Of a stretch of DNA of 52,857 bases, positions 29,183 to 37,775 are shown in pieces. Within the stretch, counting starts at the first letter, position 1. Each line of letters starts with the position of its first letter. The translations under genes and the position numbers were made by a program. The stretch spans positions 1 to 52,857 of the IMG/VR virus record IMGVR_UViG_3300020220_000072. The stretch is one strand, 5' to 3'. Below the pieces are notes generated by a model. That model saw only the letters and a program-made list of their open reading frames with translations. It made no database searches and was not told where the DNA came from. The DNA is from a virus.

Positions 29183-30424
29183 ATGGACACAGAACTCAAA
29201 GAATTTTTCTCACTTATAGGTAAAGCCAAAAAAGAAAAAGAGGATGAGTTTAAGTCACTTGTTGGAGAAATTAATATTGATTCCCTTTTTACGCAAGTCA
29301 AAGAATCAGTAAAAGAGGAAAAAGAAAAGAAAAAGAAAAAAGAAAAAGAAATTCAAAAGCAAGTTAAAGCTTTAGAATCTTGGTTGTATGCTGAACCTCT
29401 AAAAATTAAAAAAGAAGAAATTATTAAAGAGATTTCAGTTAAACAAGTAGAGTTACTATCTGATCAAATTACTGAAGAAGAACAAATAATTGAAACAACA
29501 GAGCAAGAAATTTTGCAGGTAGAGGTAGATGTAAAAAAAGAAAGCACCGTAGATAATGCTCTTAAAATTTTGGAGCAAATAAAGTCAAAAGAAGAAGTGC
29601 AGGAAAATATAAAAGATCCAGAAATTGCGAGAATAAGAAAAGAACTTGAATATTTAAAAAATCTTATAAGCACTCAGGGAGGTGGTGGTGAGGTTCGACT
29701 TGAGTTTTTAGATGATATTGATAGAAGCACTGCAAAAACAAATGACTTTTATTTGAGATATAACTCATCTTTAGATAAGTGGGTTGGAGCTGCAGTAACA
29801 AGTAGTGGTGGAGGGGGAACACAAACTTTAGATCAAACACTTGGATATGGAAATACCTCAAATATTGGAATGTCTGTTGGTGTTGTCACGGCAACATCAT
29901 TTGTTGGACCTCTAACAGGTAATGCAACAGGTCTTTCAGGCACACCAAATATTAATGTTGGGTCAATTATTGCCTCCAGTGCGACAATCTCGGGCAATGT
30001 TTCTATAGGAGGAACTCTTATCTATGAAGATGTAACAAATGTAGACTCCATTGGAATTGTAACAGCTAGATCTGGTATTGAAATTGGAGCAGGTAGTGCT
30101 ATTTCGTTGGTTTCTTTGGAAGCTGCATCATCATCAACAACTACAACATCATCTACAAGTATTGATACTTTTGATATTACTAAATATCGCTCTGCTCAAT
30201 ATCAAATTCAAATAACAAGAGGATCACTTTATCATTTAACCACGTTAAATGTTTTACATGATGGAACAGATGTTTATATTAATGAATTTGGAACAATTAG
30301 AACTTCAGAGTCTTTAGCGTCTTTTGATGCTGATATTAATTCTGGGAATGTAAGAATTTTGGTTATTCCAACATCAAACACTTCAACAACTTTTAAAATG
30401 TCTAAAGTACTTACAAAAATCTAA
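29183..30424 (+). CDS. tail-fibre-like protein with coiled-coil N-terminus, 413 residues
   Basis: Residues 1-165 are highly charged and helical (ELKEFFSLIGKAKKEKEDEF, then a Lys/Glu tract), with strong coiled-coil character. A glycine hinge follows at about 167-171. Next comes LEFLDDIDRSTAKTNDFYL-like sequence and then fibre-shaft repeats: GVVTATSFVGPLTGNATGLS, SGNVSIGGTLIYEDVTNVDS and IGIVTARSGIEIG. These are hallmark repeats of cyanophage fibres. The last 90 residues (YRSAQYQIQITRG, then VLHDGTDVYINEFGTIRTS) form a beta domain like the tandem units of the 1489-residue protein. It lies between two direct repeats, and its stop overlaps the next ATG by one base (TAATG). Probably an attachment fibre or whisker; ligand unknown. 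Confidence 0.8.
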   Translation: MDTELKEFFSLIGKAKKEKEDEFKSLVGEINIDSLFTQVKESVKEEKEKKKKKEKEIQKQVKALESWLYAEPLKIKKEEIIKEISVKQVELLSDQITEEEQIIETTEQEILQVEVDVKKESTVDNALKILEQIKSKEEVQENIKDPEIARIRKELEYLKNLISTQGGGGEVRLEFLDDIDRSTAKTNDFYLRYNSSLDKWVGAAVTSSGGGGTQTLDQTLGYGNTSNIGMSVGVVTATSFVGPLTGNATGLSGTPNINVGSIIASSATISGNVSIGGTLIYEDVTNVDSIGIVTARSGIEIGAGSAISLVSLEAASSSTTTTSSTSIDTFDITKYRSAQYQIQITRGSLYHLTTLNVLHDGTDVYINEFGTIRTSESLASFDADINSGNVRILVIPTSNTSTTFKMSKVLTKI

Positions 30425-32958
30425 TGAAAACCTTTAAACAATTTCAAGAAGACTGGACGAATAAATATAAAAAGAGTATTGATTGCTCTAATCCGAAAGG
30501 ATTTTCTCAGAAAGCTCATTGTGCGGGAAAAAAGAAGTCTATGTCTGAAATGAATAATCCTCGCATTCCAAAAAAACCAGGACAACCAGATAAGTCTGAT
30601 AAACACTCTGATCTTTACACAGACGAAGATCCAAAAGGAACAATTCACGGATTGGGATTTAAGGATGTTGCTACTGCCAAAGAGAGTGTTTCTAAGATTA
30701 AAAATTCTGGTAGATCACATGCTCACAAAATTCAAGCAGCAATTGCCATGGAACAAAGAGCAAAGGTAATGGGTAAAAGTTCAGAGTCTGCAATTTTTAG
30801 GAGTTTTATTAATTCAATGAAAGAAAAAACAAAAAAAATAAACGAAGAATCTAAATCCAAAAAGTGTAAACCTGGATATTATTACTGTAATACCAACAAA
30901 GAGTGTAAACCTCTTCCAAGTGGATTTAATACTCCTGGACAAACAATAAAACCAACAGAGGTGGGCATCGGTGTGCCGGTAGAGGTCTCTTGCAATCATA
31001 CAAAAAAAGGGAAAATGTGTCCTAAGCATGGTATGAAAGATTGTACGCTCATAGGAGAAACATTAAATAGTGTAACAGAAGAAGGACTTCGTGATTGGTT
31101 TGGCAAATCCAAATCAAAAGAAGGAAAATCTGGGTGGGTTAATGTAGTTACTGGTGGAACTTGTGCAAGTGATGAACCTGGAGAAGGAACGCCGAAGTGC
31201 GTCTCTTCTGCAAAGAGAGCAAGTATGACAAAGGCAGAAAGACTATCTGCCGCAAGAAGAAAGAAGGCAGCAGATCCTGGACAACAGGCAAAAACTGGTG
31301 CTGCAAAACCAACTTATGTTTCAACCGATGTCAAAGAGGGTTGGAGTGATAAATATAAGAAGTCAATTAATTGTGATAATCCAAAAGGGTTTTCTCAAAG
31401 AGCACACTGCCAAGGAAGGAAAAAGAAAATGGATGAACAAAGTTTTCAGATTAATACTTCGGCACATAACTCTGCACAGAAGCAACAGAAGATTAGAAAT
31501 CTTGCTACTGGAACAAACAATCCCAATGAAAAATCTGCTGCTATGAGAAAACTCTCTGGTCCTTCTTTACCTCTGGTAGATGAATACATTAATGAGGTAA
31601 AAGATAAAAAAGGTAAAGGCAGTGGAACTAAAGATGCCTGTTATCATAAAGTCAAGTCTCGTTATGACGTTTGGCCAAGTGCTTATGCTTCTGGTGCCCT
31701 CGTAAAGTGTCGCAAAGTAGGTGCTGCTAACTGGGGAACAAAATCAGAGGAAACAGTGGTTGATGAAGCACAGAAGTGTTGGCCAGGTTATAAAAAGAAA
31801 GGAACCAAAAAGATGTTTGGTAAAACTTATAATAATTGCGTAAAAGAATCAGAAGAGGTGAGATACTGCCCATTATGTAAGAAAAATGAGTCAAAGACAG
31901 ATTGTAGTTTTGGACCTGCTCTGTGGGAAAAGTATTCTATTGCAAAAGTTCATCCTGCAAATGAAGAAATGAGCATGAATGAGGCACTTCGTTCCAGAGA
32001 AGAAAGAATGGCACGAATGGCAACACCTAAAACAAAAAAAGAGCAGGAGAAAAAAAGAGTATTAAGAAGCAAAGCAGAAGAAATTTTATCCGACATTCAG
32101 GCATTGAAAAAAGGTAAAACTAAATCTTCAACGAAATCACAAAAATTTACCACACCAGAAGCAGAAATTAGAAAATTAAAACCAGGACAAAGAAAAGATA
32201 CTCTTGCATTAAAGGCATCAAAAGCAATGCATGAAGAATCTAATCTTATGAGATATAATGAATATGGACAAACTTATGTGATTAGATTCACTTGGAGAGG
32301 TTTGATGTATAAAGTTCAAATTTTTATTCCATCTCTCAAAAGACCCAGTGCTCAAGAAATTAAAACACAGTTAAATAAAATTTATCCAGGTGCTCAATTA
32401 CTTCTTTTTCAACCAAAAGAAAATGATCCCGTAGATCCTACAATTGTTTTTGCAAAAGAAGATCGTGATTTAGATGAAGGTAAAGCAGATAAAAAACTTC
32501 CTGAGCATGAAAGATCTGCAGCAAGACTTAAGAGATACTCAAATCCAAGTGGTGCTTTAGCATTGGGTGGTGGTCAACAAAGAGCACGTAGAGCAGAGCA
32601 TGAGGCACGTAGAGGTAAATCAAAACGTTGGTGGGATGACGATGGAGATGGAATTGGTTATGAAAAAGGTGAGGTGTCTGGAAAATTCAAGGAAGATTTA
32701 GACATCAATGAAGTTGCAGCATGGCAACGTAGAGAAGGAAAAAATAGGAGCGGAGGCCTTAATGAGAAGGGCAGGAAGTCCTATGAAAGGGATAATCCAG
32801 GGTCAGATCTCAAAGCACCTTCAAAGAAGGTTGGAAACCCACGCAGAGCATCATTCTGTGCCAGAATGAGTGGTATGAAAAGAAAACTTACTTCTGCAAA
32901 AACTGCAAATGATCCCAATAGCAGAATTAATAAAAGTCTGAGAGCTTGGAATTGTTGA
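30424..32958 (+). CDS. 844-residue Cys-rich, Lys-rich mosaic protein, possible internal head protein
   Basis: The start MKTFKQFQEDW resembles the T4 internal-protein leader. Segments in order: 11-43 KYKKSIDCSNPKGFSQKAHC; 42-135 an SDLYTDEDPKGTIHGLGF domain with GRSHAHKIQAAIAMEQRAK; 148-210 Cys clusters (CKPGYYYC, CNHTKKGKMCPKHGMKDC); 235-300 WVNVVTGGTCASDEPGEGTP plus a basic tail; 306-338 a second copy of the first motif; 402-440 DACYHKVKSRYDVWPSAYAS; 482-497 CPLCKKNESKTDC; 610-685 a beta domain (YVIRFTWRGLMYKVQIF); 763-844 AAWQRREGKNRSGG to RASFCARMSGMKRKLTS and RAWNC. Several of these are DUF domains found singly in other marine T4-like phages; the last recalls DUF6321 (from memory). Sequences fitting [IL]-x-E occur after residues 141, 212, 391, 685 and 763, mostly between domains. 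It may be a DNA-binding head protein processed by gp21; this is inference. Confidence 0.7.
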   Translation: MKTFKQFQEDWTNKYKKSIDCSNPKGFSQKAHCAGKKKSMSEMNNPRIPKKPGQPDKSDKHSDLYTDEDPKGTIHGLGFKDVATAKESVSKIKNSGRSHAHKIQAAIAMEQRAKVMGKSSESAIFRSFINSMKEKTKKINEESKSKKCKPGYYYCNTNKECKPLPSGFNTPGQTIKPTEVGIGVPVEVSCNHTKKGKMCPKHGMKDCTLIGETLNSVTEEGLRDWFGKSKSKEGKSGWVNVVTGGTCASDEPGEGTPKCVSSAKRASMTKAERLSAARRKKAADPGQQAKTGAAKPTYVSTDVKEGWSDKYKKSINCDNPKGFSQRAHCQGRKKKMDEQSFQINTSAHNSAQKQQKIRNLATGTNNPNEKSAAMRKLSGPSLPLVDEYINEVKDKKGKGSGTKDACYHKVKSRYDVWPSAYASGALVKCRKVGAANWGTKSEETVVDEAQKCWPGYKKKGTKKMFGKTYNNCVKESEEVRYCPLCKKNESKTDCSFGPALWEKYSIAKVHPANEEMSMNEALRSREERMARMATPKTKKEQEKKRVLRSKAEEILSDIQALKKGKTKSSTKSQKFTTPEAEIRKLKPGQRKDTLALKASKAMHEESNLMRYNEYGQTYVIRFTWRGLMYKVQIFIPSLKRPSAQEIKTQLNKIYPGAQLLLFQPKENDPVDPTIVFAKEDRDLDEGKADKKLPEHERSAARLKRYSNPSGALALGGGQQRARRAEHEARRGKSKRWWDDDGDGIGYEKGEVSGKFKEDLDINEVAAWQRREGKNRSGGLNEKGRKSYERDNPGSDLKAPSKKVGNPRRASFCARMSGMKRKLTSAKTANDPNSRINKSLRAWNC
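30547..30680 (+). repeat. direct repeat, copy 2 (inside the mosaic gene)
   Basis: Partner of 29033-29166. Here the sequence is part of a complete domain that continues downstream, so this is probably the parent copy and the upstream one the truncated derivative. Confidence 0.9.
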
Positions 32959-32960
32959 TT

Positions 32961-33134
32961 ATGAATCCTTCCGAAATTCAATTGGAAAACATTAGCAAAA
33001 TGTTTGAGTATGAAAAAATGGTAAGAACTATAGACGAATTATCAGAAACTCAGGCAAAGGATTTTGCAAAAGTATATCTTAAATTATATCTAAAACAGCA
33101 AGAAGTTCTTTCAACTATTGCTACCAACTTTTAA
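32961..33134 (+). CDS. small helical protein before gp17, 57 residues
   Basis: The ATG at 32961 is two bases after the stop of the 844-residue gene; an in-frame TTG at 32946 would extend the frame into that gene and is less likely. The product (MNPSEIQLENISKMFEYEKM, then a helix with DFAKVYLKLYLKQQEV) is predicted all-helical and has no Cys or membrane segment. A small gene of this size just before the large terminase is a familiar arrangement in cyanomyoviruses, but I know no function. It ends six bases before gp17, so a role in packaging or as a terminase partner is possible. Confidence 0.7.
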   Translation: MNPSEIQLENISKMFEYEKMVRTIDELSETQAKDFAKVYLKLYLKQQEVLSTIATNF

Positions 33135-33140
33135 TGATTT

Positions 33141-34817
33141 ATGAATGAAATTATAATAGATTTTCAACTCAAACATACTGAGGCATATCTTTCCAATCCT
33201 AATTTAAAAAAAGCAAACGTATCTGTAGAATTTACTCAGGAGCAAATTCAGGAATTTATTACATGTAAAAATGATCCCGTTTACTTTGCTAATAATTATG
33301 TAAAGATTGTTTCTCTCGATGAAGGTCTTGTTCCTTTTGACATGTATCCATTTCAAGAAAAAATGATTGAACGATTTCATAAAAATCGTTTTAACATTTG
33401 TAAAATGCCTCGTCAGACTGGTAAATCCACTACTGTGGTATCTTACCTTCTTCACTATGCTGTTTTTAATGATAATGTAAATATTGCTATTTTGGCAAAC
33501 AAAGCAAGCACTGCAAGAGATCTTCTTGGTAGATTGCAACTTGCCTATGAGAATCTACCAAAGTGGATGCAGCAAGGTGTTATAAACTGGAATAAACTTT
33601 CTTTGGAACTTGAAAATGGTTCTAAAGTGTCAGCAAACTCAACATCCAGTTCGGCAGTTAGGGGTGGATCTTATAATGTTATCTTTTTGGATGAATTTGC
33701 ATTTATTCCAAACAACATCGCTGATCAGTTTTTTGCATCAGTTTATCCTACTATTTCTTCAGGTAAAAAAACAAAAGTTATTATAGTTTCTACTCCACAT
33801 GGTATGAATCATTTCTACCGAATGTGGCATGATGCAGAACGTGGACAAAATGAATATGTACCAACTGATGTTCATTGGTCAGAAGTTCCTGGTAGAGATG
33901 AAGATTGGAAGAGGCAAACAATTGCCAACACAAGTGAGCAGCAGTTTAAGGTAGAATTTGAAACAGAATTTCTAGGGTCAGTTGATACTCTGATTGCTCC
34001 GAGTAAACTTAGAAATATGGTTTATGATGCTCCAAAGTCAAATGGTGAAGGAATGGATGTTTATGAAGAACCAGAAGATGATCACGATTACTTAATAACT
34101 GTAGATGTTGCTCGTGGAGTTGGTATTGATTATTCTGCTTTTCTTGTAATCGACATTACATCATTTCCACATAAAGTAGTTGCAAAATATAGAAATAATG
34201 AAATAAAACCAATGCTATTTCCAAGTATTATTTGTGATATGGCAAAAGCTTATAATGGTGCTTACATTTTATGTGAGGTTAATGATATTGGAGATCAAGT
34301 AGCATCAATTTTAAATTATGATTTGGAATATCCAAATGTTCTCATGTGTTCTATGAGAGGTAGAGCTGGACAAATTGTTGGACAAGGATTTTCGGGAAAG
34401 AAAACACAATTGGGTGTAAAGATGTCCAAAACTGTTAAAAAAGTTGGATGTTCTAACTTAAAAACACTAGTAGAGGAGGATAAAGTTACATTTAAAGATT
34501 ATCAGATTATTAGTGAACTTACAACGTTTATTCAAAAAAATAATTCATTTGAAGCAGAAGAAGGTTGTAATGACGACTTAGCAATGTGTATGGTTATCTA
34601 TGCTTGGTTAGTTGCACAAGACTATTTTAAAGAACTTACTGACCAAGATGTTAGAAAGAGATTATATGAAGAACAAAAAAATCAACTAGAACAAGACATG
34701 GCACCTTTTGGTTTTGTGGTCGATGGAACAGAGGAAACATTTTTTGTTGATAATCAAGGAGATCGTTGGTATACCGATGAGTATGGTGACATGAGTTACA
34801 TGTGGGAATATAGTTAA
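33141..34817 (+). CDS. gp17: large terminase subunit gp17
   Basis: The 558 residues compare with 610 for T4 gp17, the ATP-driven packaging motor and headful nuclease. The ATPase domain has Walker A RQTGKST (91-97), Walker B VIFLDEF (Asp184, Glu185) and the coupling motif region VSTPHGMNHFYRMWHDAE. The RNase H-like nuclease domain has its first catalytic Asp in TVDVARG (Asp322), a Glu in CEVNDIGDQVA, and the last acidic cluster in CNDDLAMCMV (Asp478/479). All key residues are present. It is separated from gp16 by the accessory island. The stop is followed by an A7-TA-T7 palindrome and a late promoter for gp18. Confidence 0.97.
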   Translation: MNEIIIDFQLKHTEAYLSNPNLKKANVSVEFTQEQIQEFITCKNDPVYFANNYVKIVSLDEGLVPFDMYPFQEKMIERFHKNRFNICKMPRQTGKSTTVVSYLLHYAVFNDNVNIAILANKASTARDLLGRLQLAYENLPKWMQQGVINWNKLSLELENGSKVSANSTSSSAVRGGSYNVIFLDEFAFIPNNIADQFFASVYPTISSGKKTKVIIVSTPHGMNHFYRMWHDAERGQNEYVPTDVHWSEVPGRDEDWKRQTIANTSEQQFKVEFETEFLGSVDTLIAPSKLRNMVYDAPKSNGEGMDVYEEPEDDHDYLITVDVARGVGIDYSAFLVIDITSFPHKVVAKYRNNEIKPMLFPSIICDMAKAYNGAYILCEVNDIGDQVASILNYDLEYPNVLMCSMRGRAGQIVGQGFSGKKTQLGVKMSKTVKKVGCSNLKTLVEEDKVTFKDYQIISELTTFIQKNNSFEAEEGCNDDLAMCMVIYAWLVAQDYFKELTDQDVRKRLYEEQKNQLEQDMAPFGFVVDGTEETFFVDNQGDRWYTDEYGDMSYMWEYS

Positions 34818-34830
34818 AAAAATATTTTTT

Positions 34831-34838
34831 TATAAATA
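34831..34838 (+). promoter_or_regulatory. late promoter TATAAATA upstream of gp18
   Basis: Exact match to the T4 late consensus, 36 bases before the gp18 ATG. The 16-base palindrome A7-TA-T7 (34816-34831) ends in its first T. It drives the very abundant sheath protein and probably gp19 and gp20. Confidence 0.8.
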
Positions 34839-34874
34839 ATCTTAGAAACATGAGATTACCGCAAGGAGAATTAA

Positions 34875-37106
34875 ATGGCAAACTTAGGATTGGTATCTCC
34901 AGGAGTATTGGTCAGAGAAGTTGATCTGACTCGGGGTGGCATTACTGCAGAAATTGATAATATTGGTATTATGGGAATGCCCTCCGAAAAGGGTCCAATT
35001 GAACAAATTTTTGAAGTAAGAAACGAAAATGATCTGATTAAATATTTTGGTCAGCCAAGATCATCTTTTGATGAATATGAATATTGGTTCACCGCATCAA
35101 GTTTTCTTTCTTACGGTGGAAGATTAAAAATTATTAGATGCGATGATAAAGATTTAAGAAATGCTAATGTAGTTGGATTAGGAACAACTAATTTAACAAC
35201 ATTAAAAATTAAAAATGATCGTGATTATGAGGATAATTTTAGCACCAATACGACATTTTCATACGCTGCCAAAAACCCTGGGTCATGGGCTAATAATTTA
35301 AAAGTTTGTGTAATTGATAATGCTGCGGATCAAATTTTAACAGTTGGTGCTGCTGCTACGGGAGCAATTGCAGTAGGATATGCTGTAACCCAAGCTTTTC
35401 CATCTGGTGCAGTAATTGCTGGAGTTGGAACAACATCTGTTCTTAATGGTTATCTGCAAGGTATTGTTACAGGAATTGGTTTTAGTACAATTGATGTTAA
35501 AATTACCAACAGAGTTTCAGCTGCTGGAACCATTTTCCCAGCATATTATAATCCTGCGTTAGATTCACATTTTAATTTTAGAGTTGGAACAGCAAGCAAT
35601 GTTGGATTTGGAACTACTGCTATTCCAGGAACAGGGATTGCAGTTCTTAGTTCAACTTCAACAAATACAAACCCATCTGCAGGTTTAGTTACTGCATTTT
35701 CAATTGCACAAAATCAAATTCAAGATTGGTACTCAGAACAACAATTGAATCTGGTTAATATTGACGTTAACTGGAAAACAATCGCACCAAAACCAGGTAC
35801 ATCAAGATTCTCTTCACAAAGAAGTTCTGAAAATGATGTAATGCATGTTGTTATTGTTGATGATAACGGTAGAGTTACTGGAACTCCTGGAACGATTCTT
35901 GAGAAGTTTTTAGATCTAAGTAAAGCATCCGATCCTGGAGTTTCTTTTTACAAGAGAGTATTAAACAATAGATCAAATTATCTTTTTGTTGGTGGATCTC
36001 CAGAAGGAGATTCTTCAAACTTCCAAGGAACTTTAAAAACTACTTTAATAGATTCTCCAGAATTCGATGAAATTGCGGGATTACAATTTACTCCAACTGA
36101 TACATCAAGCAATGTTGCTCAACAATTAACTCAAGATGTAACATTTAACGTTTTTGGAAATACAAATTACACACTGAAGGGTGGTGCTGACTACGGAGAA
36201 CAAGTAGATCTTGGTGGAATTATACAAGCATATCAAATCATCTCAGATAATAATGATGAATCGGTTGATTTTATTTTAGGTGGTCCTGGTTTAGGAAGTT
36301 CTATCAAATCAGCAGCAAAAGCAAATTTCTTAATTTCACTTGCAGAACAAAGAAAAGATTGCATTGTAACAATTTCTCCAACAAAACAAGCAGTTATTGA
36401 TACTGTAGACTCAAATAAACAAACTGAAAATGTTGTTGGGTTCTTTGATACAATTTCTGCATCATCTTATGCAGTATTTGATAGTGGTTGGAAGTACATG
36501 TATGACAGATTTAATGACACTTTCCGTTGGGTTCCTTGCAATGGAGACATTGCTGGAATCATGGTAAGATCTGCTGATCAATCGTATCCTTGGTTTTCTC
36601 CTGCAGGTTCTCAAAGAGGTCAACTTTTAAATCTAGTAAAACTTGCATACAATCCAAATCAATCTCAAAGAGATGATCTTTATACAAACCGAATTAATCC
36701 AATTATCTTTAGTTCTGGTCAAGGAACAATTTTATTTGGTGATAAGACAGCTCTTAACTATGTAAGTGCTTTTGATAGAATTAACGTCAGAAGATTGTTC
36801 TTATTTATTGAGTCTCAAATTGAAAAATTTGCTAGAACGATTCTTTTCGAATTTAACGATGAAATTACAAGAGCAAACTTTAGAAATGTTACCGAACCAT
36901 TCCTTCGTGATGTTCAAGCGAAGAGAGGTATTATTGATTTTGTAGTAGTTTGCGACGATACAAACAATACTCCAGAAGTAATAGATGCTAATGAATTTAG
37001 AGCTGACATCTTCATCAAACCTGCACGTAGCATTAACTTCATTGGTCTTACCTTTGTTGCTACAAGAACCGGAGTTTCGTTTGAAGAAATTTTAGGTACT
37101 GTTTGA
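34875..37106 (+). CDS. gp18: contractile tail sheath protein gp18
   Basis: The 743 residues compare with 659 for T4 gp18. The N-terminus SPGVLVREVDLTRGGITAEI and GMPSEKGP is the conserved sheath handshake strand and loop. The C-terminal third (FDRINVRRLFLFIESQIEKF, then LFEFNDEITRANF and FRADIFIKPARSINFI) is the best conserved sheath core. Residues about 95-290 form a surface insertion rich in Gly, Thr and Ala with V-G-L-G-T-T and G-V-G-T-T peptides like those in the giant proteins. A strong ribosome binding site (AAGGAG at 34863-34868) and an exact late promoter precede it, in line with high expression. Confidence 0.97.
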   Translation: MANLGLVSPGVLVREVDLTRGGITAEIDNIGIMGMPSEKGPIEQIFEVRNENDLIKYFGQPRSSFDEYEYWFTASSFLSYGGRLKIIRCDDKDLRNANVVGLGTTNLTTLKIKNDRDYEDNFSTNTTFSYAAKNPGSWANNLKVCVIDNAADQILTVGAAATGAIAVGYAVTQAFPSGAVIAGVGTTSVLNGYLQGIVTGIGFSTIDVKITNRVSAAGTIFPAYYNPALDSHFNFRVGTASNVGFGTTAIPGTGIAVLSSTSTNTNPSAGLVTAFSIAQNQIQDWYSEQQLNLVNIDVNWKTIAPKPGTSRFSSQRSSENDVMHVVIVDDNGRVTGTPGTILEKFLDLSKASDPGVSFYKRVLNNRSNYLFVGGSPEGDSSNFQGTLKTTLIDSPEFDEIAGLQFTPTDTSSNVAQQLTQDVTFNVFGNTNYTLKGGADYGEQVDLGGIIQAYQIISDNNDESVDFILGGPGLGSSIKSAAKANFLISLAEQRKDCIVTISPTKQAVIDTVDSNKQTENVVGFFDTISASSYAVFDSGWKYMYDRFNDTFRWVPCNGDIAGIMVRSADQSYPWFSPAGSQRGQLLNLVKLAYNPNQSQRDDLYTNRINPIIFSSGQGTILFGDKTALNYVSAFDRINVRRLFLFIESQIEKFARTILFEFNDEITRANFRNVTEPFLRDVQAKRGIIDFVVVCDDTNNTPEVIDANEFRADIFIKPARSINFIGLTFVATRTGVSFEEILGTV

Positions 37107-37141
37107 TCTATTCAATTACAAAAACTAAGGAGTAAAGAACA

Positions 37142-37747
37142 ATGGCAATCACGAAACCTACAATTCAATATTCAACCAGAACGATTGATTCCTTTAAGGG
37201 TCAGTTAACTGGAGGTGGAGCTAGATCAAACCTATTTGAAGTTGAACTTCCATTAATTAATGGCACCGCTGCTGATGGAAATACTGAAACTTCAATTGAA
37301 GCATTGATGAGATTTATGATTAAAGCAACTAATCTTCCAGCATCAACAGTAGCTGCAATTCCAGTTCCCTTTAGAGGAAGACAACTTCAAGTTGCTGGTG
37401 ATAGAACATTTGACGATTGGAATGTTACTGTTATTAATGATTCAGACTTTACTATTCGTGCTGCAATGGAGAGATGGATGAATCAACTCAATCGTCATTC
37501 CAATACTACTGGTTTGATTAACCCAACATCGTATCAAAAAGATGCAACAGTTCATCAACTTGGAAGAGGTGCATTTGATGCCACACAAGTTCCTGTTCTG
37601 AGGAGTTACAAATTTTATGGTATTTGGCCAACAGCTGTTGATGCAATTGCACTTGATTATGGGTCAGATAATCAAATTGAAGAGTTTAATGTTACGTTTA
37701 AGGTGCATTGGTGGGAAGCAGCAGGTAATGGTGGAAATGTGGTCTAA
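37142..37747 (+). CDS. gp19: tail tube protein gp19
   Basis: The 201 residues compare with 163 for T4 gp19; hexameric rings of it form the DNA conduit inside the sheath. Features are the N-terminal GGARSNLFEVELP, the ATNLPASTVAAIPVPFRGRQ loop, DRTFDDWNVTVINDSDF, and the C-terminal EFNVTFKVHWWEAAG, all as in cyanophage gp19. AAGGAG at 37129-37134 is a strong ribosome binding site. The TAA stop lies within a TCTAAATA motif that resembles a weak late promoter for gp20. Confidence 0.96.
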   Translation: MAITKPTIQYSTRTIDSFKGQLTGGGARSNLFEVELPLINGTAADGNTETSIEALMRFMIKATNLPASTVAAIPVPFRGRQLQVAGDRTFDDWNVTVINDSDFTIRAAMERWMNQLNRHSNTTGLINPTSYQKDATVHQLGRGAFDATQVPVLRSYKFYGIWPTAVDAIALDYGSDNQIEEFNVTFKVHWWEAAGNGGNVV

Positions 37748-37775
37748 ATAGAACATAGTCTTCTATTTTTTAATA

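Noticed and set aside
32946-32960. TTG at 32946 as start of the small gene before gp17
   Set aside because: It would overlap the end of the 844-residue gene by 13 bases; ATG 32961 lies directly behind that stop and gives a sensible N-terminus.
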